The notes beneath the pieces are model-generated. The model saw nothing but the letters and a program-made list of their open reading frames with translations. It ran no database searches and was not told the DNA's origin. Shown one piece after another: positions 32,008-42,481 of a stretch of 64,000 nucleotides of DNA. This DNA comes from Taenia hydatigena (taxonomy: Eukaryota; Platyhelminthes; Cestoda; Cyclophyllidea; Taeniidae), in assembly GCA_036345935.2 (NCBI GenBank), contig JADWOT020001561.1, positions 496,001-560,000 on the forward strand, given 5' to 3'. The position numbers and the translations under genes were made by a program. Numbering within the stretch: position 1 is the first letter of the stretch; the number at the start of each line of letters is the position of its first letter.

Positions 32008-32107
32008 CCTCCCACCCTCCCCCGCCTCCCCCGCCAAGGTGCGGCTGAATCACCTCCCATTAGTCACCACCTCATACGGACGTGTGTGGGGGGAGGGGGG
32101 GGGGGGC
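32008..32107. repeat. C-rich tract facing a G-rich tract
   Basis: A C-rich run (CCTCCCACCCTCCCCCGCCT, 32008-32035) is followed 52 bases later by a G-run of 18 G interrupted by one A (32088-32106). The two could pair as an imperfect hairpin, or the G-run could form a quadruplex. It lies near the right end of the inverted repeat 2 spacer. Confidence 0.7.
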
Positions 32108-32917
32108 AGGAGTGAAACACTGCCTCTCCGTAGTTGATGGGCCTTAACACGAAATGGCCCCACGACTGCCTTCACTGCTGGTGTGCAGTCGTATGACAAG
32201 TAAGTCTTTAAGATGTTTTTTTTGATAAAATTTTGGAGAACTTGAAAAGTACTCTATTTGCGCCTATTTTAATCACCTATTTGATTCAAAGTGAGCATGT
32301 TTTAGGTGGAAAAAAAAGGTAAGTCGACTTAAAGTGAAATCTTTGTGCCACTTTATTTGCTAACTTCAAATGCATTTTAGCGGCAAAAAAAAAATAAAGG
32401 AAAATGAGCATTGAACAGATGCCCAAAAGGTGGTGAAATTTGCAGCCAATGGAGCGATTTGCCGAGGTGTTAACCGAAAAGAGCCTCTGTATTTTGGGTC
32501 AATGTTTCAGAAAATAGCTTAGCCGAGAAACACAAACTGGCAAAAAGCAGAAATTTCTGGAAAGTATTTCAATTAAAAAAATGCTATAACATTCGTACAC
32601 GTGTGTTTGTGTTGGGGGATTTGCAAGTTGGATTTATGGAAGAGTCGATTAGGCTCCCGCTGCCGCATACCCCCACCTAGCAATGCCTGCTCACCATTAG
32701 GAGCCTCACTCCAGCGGTCTAAATTAAGGTTGTGCGCATAAAGCCTTCACGCCATCGGGTTGGTCTCTCTGACCGCTGTTTTTGTGTGCAATAATTCAAG
32801 CCGTAGCTTCTTCAACAATGCCTCAAATGCCAACCAAAAAAACAGACGTGAGACGTCAATACATCCAATTGCGAACATATTCGTGGGTGAGTTGATAGGC
32901 AATAATGAAAGCAATGT

Positions 32918-34082
32918 TTTGAGGGTTAATTTAGTGCTGGATCCGAGTATAATTATCCAACAAATGGTTGTTCCATCAAAATGAAGAATCTAGGCTATGC
33001 TGAACTCCCTCACTAATGCTTAAGTGGTGGCAACTAATGAGTGCTCGCGGAAAGCATGTTTGATGAGGGAATCGTTTGCGATGGGCAAAGTGACAAGTGC
33101 GTGAGCCACTTCTGTTTAACTATGTTGCTGCCTGGCAACGGTGGAGAACAATCAGTTTGAGAGGTGAATAACTTCAAATACAGCGGCAACGTGATAGGTT
33201 GACTGCCGAAGTGTTGCAGTTGGACGTTGGAGGTGTTGCTGAGGCAGTGGAGGCGAGAGCAGAGACAAAGTGGATCATCAATTGTGCTTTGATGGGGTAC
33301 CCACTACTGATTGAAGCGAGATTTGGTTTGGGAGGAGGGAGAGAGAGGAGGGAGCTCATTCCACTGCCTCACCATTGCACTTGCACGATTGGACTGTTGG
33401 ACTGGCTATTCGACAATGCGGTCGCATGGAAGCGATTACTTGACGTGGACGTCTGAGTGGACTTGTATTGGTCAGTGAAGAGTTATGTGGATGGATGCGT
33501 TAGAAGGATGAGATGATGGTGTTGTTGAGGGAGTGATGAAATGGGGATTAGTGACACTTACATCTTCGACGCACAAGTGTAGTGATTTGGTGTGGTTTCT
33601 TCGATGTGATCCAATCCGATGGTGTGAGATGGGGTTGATTTGGGTTGCGTTGAGTTGAGTCGCGTTGTGTTGCGCTGCGTTGAGTAGAGTGGAGTGAAGT
33701 GGAGTGGAGTTGAGTTGAGTTGAGTTGGGACGATGGGGTGAGAGACTGGCCCTACCTTTCATGTTGAAGCAGTCTGCATTGCACATGTGGAGTTCATCCA
33801 TCAGAGGAGGAGGTGGAGGAGGAGGAGGAGGAGGAGGTTTGTCGGCGTCCATGGTACCCGTAGCGACAAATCATTTTGGGTTTCGTTGACTGATGATATT
33901 TAGGGAGGAGTAAAGCACAAGTCCAAGTGAGCAAGGAGTTGGTGAAGAATGTCGGGAATTGTGTGAGAGTGTGGCAAGCATAGAAGTGGATTCTGACAGC
34001 CGAATGTGTGATGGAACGAGGAGGAGCTGAAGGGGAACAGAAATCAGGTAGATAAGGGTGAAAGAAGGGAGTGCGGTGCAGT
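32918..34082. repeat. Inverted repeat 2, right arm
   Basis: Reverse-complement partner of 27213-28350. It begins at GGTTAATTTAGTGCTGGATC and ends near AAGGGTGAAAGAAGGGAG. It carries its own copy of the proline-rich ORF on the minus strand, so the two copies point toward each other. An insertion of about 15 bases (AAGCATAGAAG region, 33975-33990) distinguishes it from the left arm. Confidence 0.9.
33756..33852 (-). CDS. Proline-rich first-exon-like ORF, right copy, unknown
   Basis: This is the mirror copy of 27422-27515, with eleven instead of ten prolines and otherwise the same peptide and the same GTAGGG donor. A length change by whole codons in the proline run is compatible with coding constraint but also with simple-repeat slippage. 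Unspliced, its frame continues to 33472 and diverges from the left copy after the CTCAA tract. Confidence 0.4.
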
Positions 34083-37000
34083 TGTAAGAAGTACTAAATC
34101 AAGTGAAGTACTTTTAACCTCCTCTCTATAATGACATTTCGTGTCTACTTGAACTCTTATGGCTTATTTCATCCAGGTGAATTTGTGCTCTTGGTTGAAT
34201 TATTGGCGAATTCGGATGGGACAGATGAGCCTGGCCCTTCAGCTCTGCGACCTGCAAGTGTATGCTAAACTAGCGAACAGTTAAGCTTTTGCGAATAGGT
34301 TGAGGAAAGGTTTTATAGTTGAATAACAAAAACGAACTGCTTGAAGGCAAACGTGTTACTTTAGTTAATGAAGGTATTCGGTCCCAGTCAGTTAAGAGGT
34401 TGAATGATCGAAATATTTTAAGTGAACAATTCCTGACTTGGAATACTACTTTATTTTACCAAATAAGTAGTGGGAGACGCAATAACAAATTCCTTTAATT
34501 AATTAGATGATACTCTTTCCTTAAGTGGAAACAAGTGTCTTTCATCACGTTGATGTGCGACTAGAACTTGCAGTAAATGATAATGGGTTAAAGTGACCTT
34601 TGATGCATTCATTCTTTAATGCCTTTGGCATTATGAATTAGAAGTTCGTGGATTTACGGGGTGGATTTGTTGACTTCAAGGTTTTCTATTAGTAGAATAT
34701 AATTGCAATCGCCCATGGCTACGCTTCAAGGTCATTTAACTGCTGCAATAGATTTCCCGTGGTTGCTGTTGCAGCACTATTCCTTCTTCTTCCTCCCCGC
34801 AAAATGACGGTTTTTTTTTTTTCTAATGAAACTGGGCATAATCGGACCTCATTTCAATGCGGCACACCTTTTTTGAGCCTTTGATCAAGCTCCTCAATGG
34901 ATTTTGTGAAATCCCCATACTCAAGGCCTCGATAATCAGCAATAGAAGACAAAAATTGGCCTTAAGGCGGAATTTGCAAAGCTCTGGAGCATTCGTACCA
35001 AATTAAAATTCAGCTGTTGCAACAACAGGAGGAAAATTTTGTGAGGAGCGGATTGTTGTTGTAACTGCCGAGCTTCGAATGTTGACATCAGTGGGAAGGG
35101 AAAGGGGCTAGCAGCCATTCCGGTGGAAGGCAGCTTCGAGGCTTGCGCTGAAAATGATCTCAGCAAAGCGAAAAGCCGCTTTGTAATTAGAAGGATGAAA
35201 GGAAAGAAATAAGTGGGTCTGCAATACCGCCTCACCTGGAGGGTCCTAGACTTGAAGATGAGTCGGTTTACAGAGGGTCCGATCCTCTGCCCAAAAAAAG
35301 CTCCGCGTTCCGTTCGAATTCGCTATCGAGTAGCATCTGCCAACCTGTCTTACCAAACTGCTGGAAGGCATTTTTTAAACAAAATTGAGCTATTTACAGC
35401 CAACATAGTCTAGTCTTTGCGATTATCAAACATTGCTTTGCGAAATCACAACCGAGAGGTGCTGCATGGACCACCTCCTGCCATAGACCAATCTGCGGTC
35501 GAGTTAAAAACGACATTTTTGCTTCAAAATCCCCACACGCGCACATGCACAGGCACCCTCATGCACTTTTACAGTACAGTAAAGTTATCACGTCGTGGGC
35601 TTCATCTTGATGAGCCTCATCAGCCATGGTTTGTCTCCGGAGGGGCATTTCCATCAACACACTGAGACCTGTGGCTTTGAAATGTCTCCAATTTCACACC
35701 CTCCTTGGCGTATTCTTAATTTGAGCGGTTACGCCTAATGAAACGATTTACAGGCTTTTCAGAACTTCTTCTCAGGAGCGAACCAGTCCGAAAAATGTAC
35801 CTGCCACACAAAAGTAGAGTCGATGCAAACAAACCAAGTTGGATGATTAATATGCTAAAATTGGTAGAAGGCACTGTGAAAAGCGAGGACCGCATACATT
35901 TACGCATTTCCCTTATTATAAAGACGAAATTTTCAGGCTACCTTTAAGAGCCCCACAATATTACGCCTGTGTGGGAATCCCTTCATTTCCGACTGCCGAC
36001 AAAACCTCCCGGAAGTGAAATTATAAAAGACAAAGAAAATTTGTCGTTTCGGCGACAAATTGTGCATCGGAAACTCATGAAAACAAATAAAAAAAACTCG
36101 GTGAACTAGCCGTGAACATCAAAATGGTTAGAGGATGATTAATACTGACGGAGGATCAACTTATAATTATAGTTACTTTGACAATCGTAATGCCCTTCGG
36201 GATAGCTTACATCTTATGTATCTCACCTGCCGTGCAGAGCTCGCTATAATCACCACCAGGAAGAGGAAACAAGTTCACACCCACCGTCTACGTGCCTCCC
36301 CATTCACGTTGTAACAACCGCCCCATAATGAAGGTTCAGTTAAATCTAACGCGAATGTAAACCTCATCCAGAAACATCAGCTTTCTAGAACCAACCCAAT
36401 TCCGCCCATAAAGCATCACCTTGAAGTGAGGGCATTCTACTTCGAACTAAAGCAAACCTTGCGACACAACAACAAAATCGGTAAGGCTCCCGCATCGCTG
36501 TTGAAGCTGATTCTTCGTTCTGTGACACCTAAGAGTTGGGCAACCCTCCACCAACCTTGGCATACAACTACCACAATTTCATTTAGTGGATTAAATAACG
36601 ATTCACCAGAATTCCCGATCCCCCTTCCCTCCCTCTACCCCGGTTTTCAACAATGCGAAGGATATGTGAGCGAGGAGCGAACATCAAAAGCACCATTTCA
36701 TCGCTTTTTTACACAAGAACCTCAGGTTGAAGATTTGATCCCATCTCCCTATGAGGCCAAGCCCATCCCTGCGGCCTTGGCTTATCTCAACCTGGCTTGC
36801 TCTTGTTCTGCCTCGGTGTTTCTTAAAACGTCACGACACGACTTAGCCAAGTCTGATTACGCGCGTGCGTCGTGTGTGCGTGGGGGCGAGTAAACCAATC
36901 AGACAGCAGCACGTGAATAAGCAAACACCAAAAATCAATAATGTCGCTGCAACGCAGTTAAGCCGAGAGAGCGCGATGCAGATGTAAAACCAGTGGTATT

Positions 37001-37643
37001 ATGGAACTATTGGGTTGAGGAAAGTAAACGTTTCAGGAGCCAGGTGCAACCGCGTAGGTACCATCGGTTCTGCGATCAATTGAAGTTGATAGATTGTTCT
37101 TAAGGGCGCTCTGATGGGGCTAGAAAGAGATCAACGTTTTCAACAACACAACCTCATAGAGGGTAGCAGTCTTCAGACGTTTGAATGTCGCTTTCAACTC
37201 CACAATACCAGATGGGGATACCATTTGATCCAGATATAGGGATTCGAACCAGGGATTAGAAAGGCTTAGATATCCTGTCAAGCTTAGGGGAGTATACCCA
37301 TCGGGTCACTGAAGGCGGCAAGACTACTGAACCCCAATCAATGTGAGGCAAAAGCGACGCAGGGGCCCAGACAGCACAAGAATTGATTTCGGCAAATCCT
37401 GTCGCAAAAAATTGTACATATTGCAAAACACGTTTATATCAGTCGTGTGAAAGGGAGGAGAGAGTACAGTGGAATACCGATTAGCGGAAAGTTAAAGCCG
37501 TTGCTCGCACTAAGAGCTAAAGAGACGGCGAGGCAGCAGGGGCAAAACAAAGATAGAAACAAACATGTAAAGGGACCATATACAGAGGACTGAGAAGGGA
37601 AGCGAGAGTGAAAGAACCCCTTATTAAAACCGAATTGATTAAC
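34083..37643. other. Stretch between inverted repeat 2 and the MTA gene
   Basis: The last few hundred bases before 37644 are probably the 3' untranslated region of the minus-strand MTA gene. A 155-codon plus-strand frame lies at 36426-36893 (listed separately). The rest holds only short open frames. No dispersed 170-bp element was found from here to the right edge. Confidence 0.5.
36426..36893 (+). CDS. Orphan open frame, 155 codons, unknown
   Basis: The frame opens with GTG, and the first ATG lies well inside, so a normal start is not evident. It is rich in proline, glutamate and serine (for example FTQEPQVEDLIPSPYEAKPI), which is unlike most random frames here. No signal peptide, domain or splice partner is evident. 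It could be an internal exon, a fossil or chance. Confidence 0.2.
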   Translation: MRAFYFELKQTLRHNNKIGKAPASLLKLILRSVTPKSWATLHQPWHTTTTISFSGLNNDSPEFPIPLPSLYPGFQQCEGYVSEERTSKAPFHRFFTQEPQVEDLIPSPYEAKPIPAALAYLNLACSCSASVFLKTSRHDLAKSDYARASCVRGGE

Positions 37644-40600
37644 CTAGCTCACCAATCGTCCATTGGTACTGCTACAATTCTGAGCAAGGGGATCTAGTCG
37701 CGGCTTCTTTTCCGAAGGCTGTTCCACACCATTTGAGGCATCTCCGTTGTGGGCTATCGATGCGGAATCGAATGAACGTTTGAAAGAGGCAGTTACGATG
37801 GCAGAGTCATCATTTCGGCCCAACCGAAGAAGCAACTTCTTTACCACCGACTTCAGGGAGCGGACTGGGAGTTTGCGTTTCAACACGGCCTGTGGATCTC
37901 GCAGGGCTGGAATCCTCGATTTGGCTGGAGAAGATGAGGAAATGGGTCTTTGTGATAAAGACTCGGGTTTAAAGAGCAAATATAAGCGGAGCGTACCGAG
38001 GGTTTTGAGACGAACCATGAGATCATCGGTCGGTATGATAGGCTCAGAGGGCGGCCTCTGCTGAGCAGTTGAATTGGCTAGTTTCGTGGGTCTACGAGCA
38101 AGAATGGCAGGACGCAGAAGGAGCGGACAGAGAGTACGGACGATGCGAATGGAGGGCGGTGTGAGGATGCCCTGAGTCCCTGCGCCATGCTGAAATACAC
38201 CAGCGGCTGCGGCCAAGGCCACTGGAAAACTTGATGAGCCATCGGAAATGAGCGTCACGTTGTGGACCTTTGGGAAAGAGAGTACTTATAAAATCATCCC
38301 AGACTTATCGAAGGAAAGAGGAGGGGAAAATCACCACCTGAGCAAGATGGATAGCAAAGTTTTCTTTGCTGCGAAACTCCTTGACACAGTCTGGTTGGTT
38401 GCATCGATAGACGGTGGGGGTGAGACTGATGTCGGAGTGGGGATGAAGGGAAGGTGCTTTCTGGTGGCCCACTCCGCTTCCTTCTGTTGAGGAAGATGAG
38501 TTGGCAGAGGCTGCTGCAGTCGCGGCTGCCGACTTCCTGGCCTCGAGACGATCTGGGATGGCAAACACGGACAAGAAGCAAGTAGAAGGCGTCCCAGCAG
38601 GGCTAAACGTTCTAGTTTCGCTAGTGATTGAAACAGGTCATGCGGAACACTTGGGCGAATGGGATAGGAGGGAAGAAAAGCGGAGCGATACAGAAGCGCA
38701 GAGGAAATTGCAGATGTACACAGATACGCACGCATACATAGGAATAGAAATAGAGGGAGAAATGAACATAAATCACCTTGAACGCGTTGTTCGGGGGACG
38801 GACGTGAATTTACGGGGGCACCTTTGGGATGAGAAGAAGCATACAGATGAGAGAATGAGAATAGGAACAACAGTGACGGTGGTGACGATAATAATAGCAC
38901 AAAATAAAGGTACGCTAAGGGAAGGAGAGATGACACAAGATCATTGGAATGGAAACGAACACGCAGGCACTGAAAGGCGTTAGTAGTAGCACAGAGGATG
39001 CAGTTCGCTTGGTTTTCCTCTAGGGAGAATGCACATACCTCTCTTGTCGGGATTTTTCAGGCCTCCGTACTTTTTCCAGTAGGTCCAACACCCTGAACAA
39101 AGGCGACACATCAAGTTGGGTGGACCCCAGGCGTACCACTGAGGCGACGTTTCGACTAAAAAAGGTATGATAGACGCCTCTAAGTCCAAACAGTCAGTAG
39201 TTTCATCTCTCTCGGGTTGTTGTTGATAAGCCCATGCATTCAATCCTGACCTCAAGCGAAAAACAAATTCAGTGACATGACCGGATGAATAAATGACGAC
39301 CTAAAACGAATGCAACGCCCTTTGCTGATCGATAGACACTTGTTACTAAAATCTGAAACCCTGAACCCACAGCAGGAGAAACGAGTCAAAACCATGTGAA
39401 CCGTTGACACTAGGAGAGAGCAAGATCGTTTTTTAAACTACTTCAATGCCAAGAGGAACGCAATCTAGTGAGACATGATTAACGTAAAGTTTGCCCCCTT
39501 AGGACTATTTCCTTTAGAAATAGAGCCCGTCTGAGGTATGATAGTTGCCGAAACTCTAGAGGTTTAACACCTCTTTGATGGTCAAATGCAACCTTGCTAC
39601 ATCGTTTCGGAATAAAATGATAAATATGTAACATTACGCATCCCCTATAGTGGCCATCAGCATTCTTCAGACGTAACCCAGTCACTACGATAAAAAACGC
39701 GCACCGTAGCAACATTCGCATCCACGATCGTTGCCATCAGTGCGATTGTAGAGAACAGAGGAGTTTGGCTTGCTGTAGTCAGGAATGTAGACCTGTTTGA
39801 GTTTCTGCTCCTTGGTAATCATCTTGTTCTTGCGGTGACGCGTGTAGCGATCAGTAGTTTTCCAAAAGTAGTACATCTCCACAACGGACTTGGAAGACTT
39901 CCAGGGTAGAAAGTCCGTGATGATGTGGGCAAAATCCTTGTGTTTTCCCAAAGCCTCCTCAAACAGCGCCGATTCGTGTGCCGTCCACATCTCCAACTCG
40001 TCTTTGCACACCACCGGTTGACCGTCTATAAAGAAGTTGAGATGTTTGGAATATGAAGATATTGAATGGCTTGAACACGATAAAGGGACGTACTGGGGAG
40101 TAAGTGAGACAAAGCTTTCTGGACATCAAAGGCAGCTCTGAAGAGGATGTCGTGTGCAAACTGAAGAGTTATGTCCCGGCTAGCGGCAGCTGCTGCGTTA
40201 ATGAGAAGAGGGTTCTGCTGAGTACTAGCCGGATCACAGGCACGACCATAGAGACCTACTGCTTTCACCGCACTAATAAACGTGTCCATTTCTGGGAAGG
40301 AAGGGGAGTTCAAGGGGTTCCATAGGATTTCCTCCAGATTCTGTTTGAAACGAGGATCGCCTTCGCCTAGAGGGGAACAGAGCATGAAGTTGTGTCGAAG
40401 GCTTGAACTGTTGTCGAGCATTGTACATTAGGAGCTACCCTTAGTTAAAAGTGGCTGAATATCGCACTGAAAGTCTGAACCAATTCGCATAGAGCCTCGG
40501 TCCTCCTGGAGGCGTTTTGTGTTGGGGTCGTAAATGAGGCGATAGTAAAAGGCGTCTTCGCGTTCCACGTAAGAAGTCAGAGGCTCCACTTCGTTGTAAA

Positions 40601-42481
40601 GAGTCACTGTACATTTGCCTGCAAGGGAGGGCAGTTAGAATAGGCAAATTTATCCATCATGCGACAAATCAGATTATTTCTTGTTTGCATAACCGGAAGA
40701 GAACACTTCACCATTTCATCTTTAACAAGTAATAAACATCTAGTCGAGGTACTCAAGAATGTTAATCACTTTTTCACTATCATATTCCCCGTCTCTATGG
40801 CAACGATCCGTAAAAGAAACTTGTGATAAGAACAGAAAAGACGTGAGGAAAAGATCCCAGATGACAAAACGCCACTAGACACAGTTCCCTTTCAGTGACA
40901 GCAACTTCACCAGGCAATCGACCGCGCGGACTAGTCAGTTAAAACAGATATTCAGATCGGAGAACGAACGAAACACCATTGAAGGGGCCATATTACTTCC
41001 CTCTTAACAGAAGCAAGAAAAGAACATACCACGGATGTGTGTGGCAGGTAGAGATTCAATTGTGCGGGAATGAAAAAGCTCCCTATGCTTGACTTGATGT
41101 CGCAGGAGATCCGATAGCGGGGGCGTTGACTCTCCATTGGCATCATCCGTTTCTTGGAAATCTGTAAACCAAATAAAGCCATCGCATAATCAAAACCTAC
41201 AGTTCAATTAATGAAATGTAAGGGGACGAGAGGAAACTCAGTTTTTGAGTCAAAAGCATAAGCTAGGGAAGCTTAGAATATGCGAAAAGTAGACGCAAAG
41301 GCGATAGAACCCAGTCCGCCGACTGATTTCACTCACAATACTTCTCCGCCTGTTGGATGAGGGTATTTGATATGTCACGGCGTCTAAAGTAGCAAGTCAC
41401 TTTGGCTTCCACTCCATTTGGAGTCTGAAACGAAAAACTATTTTCATCCTCCGAAAAGAGGGATGAGAGCCGAAGAGAAATAAACCTCAAGAGTACCATA
41501 ACGAGTTCATCAAGTCGCCGAATTTGGTAAGGGGCCGTAGCGTTCGTTTCGAAGTACACAAAATCTACAAAGGACATCAAGAGTGAGAAAAAGATGATGA
41601 AATGAATCAAACAGGAAATCGCTTTAACGAGAGAGTTTAGCCAAAAACCCAGACCACAAATTCAACAAAATTTGCTGCTCCTAATAAGTAACCGCCCAAA
41701 TTAGTGATGACCTGTGGCAGATAGGCCCAACGAGCTAATCGTGTGACAATAAAGAAGACTCAGAAGGGGGACCGACGACTGAAGCCCGTAATAAAGCCTG
41801 AGGCCACCACTTCTAGTCTCTGTTGATTCATGACGGAGATTCGACCAGTATATTACTCACGCAGAGCACTATTAGCTGTTACAATTCAAACCAGGTTTGA
41901 AAAGGAGGCAAAATGCTGACAAAGATGGACGCAGTGTAATAAACGTAATCAGTGTCACCGTTGTTATTATTATCGGCACGGCAACATATTTTCCTGTTGA
42001 AGCGACCTATAAACGAGTTTATGTGCTTTTACATCGACGGGAGCACAGCTATTAAAAAACCCACCCAAATTGTACCAGATTAATAAAAAAACGCAACTTC
42101 ACGACCCCAGACATCCGTTAGGAGCGGCCGTGGTTACCTTTAGTAGCCTCACAACGTCGTTCCCACACTCAAGCCAGATGCCAACTAGAACCCTCCTCAG
42201 TACACCAAAAACATTTCAAACCATTTAACCGGCCACTACTTCAAGTATCCGTGACCTAAACTTATGCTGAGGTCCGAGAGAACCCGAAAAAAATATGAGG
42301 CTCTTAAAGGTGAAAGGTTCTGCATCGAAGGCAGGAAGGGCCTACTTGATGATGATTTTTATCCAAAAGGCGAAAGTTCTAAACATAAAATATGAAAGCA
42401 GCTATCACGAGAAAGACAAAGCCACATCTTGTCTGAGTTTGGAAAATTACCTCCAACCCGATACTTGTTGCTGGAAGACAT
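37644..42481 (-). CDS. MTA: Metastasis-associated protein (MTA family), NuRD complex subunit
   Basis: Ten coding exons: 42451-42481, 41497-41564, 41337-41424, 41030-41161, 40439-40618, 40094-40366, 39705-40025, 39039-39155, 38338-38552 and 37644-38267. All junctions are GT-AG and in phase, giving 682 residues. MTA proteins are scaffold subunits of the NuRD remodelling and deacetylase complex in the nucleus and recruit HDAC1/2. A BAH domain fills residues 6-150 ([48 protein letters not shown]). ELM2 spans about 150-205, SANT about 269-318 ([34 protein letters not shown]) and a GATA-type finger uses Cys360, 363, 381 and 384 ([20 protein letters not shown]). Odd points: a C2H2 finger (Cys454, Cys459, His472, His477) built across the exon 9/10 junction, and a 72-base in-frame intron 2. 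The stop TAG sits inside a GTGAGC donor-like site, so a further exon is possible. Confidence 0.95.

Noticed and set aside
33199..33456. 85-codon plus-strand frame in the right arm of inverted repeat 2
   Set aside because: The matching place in the left arm has an in-frame stop, so the frame is not conserved.
37190..37290. Possible tRNA on the minus strand (GGTTCGAATCC word)
   Set aside because: The T-loop word is present, but the bases on either side do not pair as a T-stem, and no acceptor or anticodon stem could be drawn.
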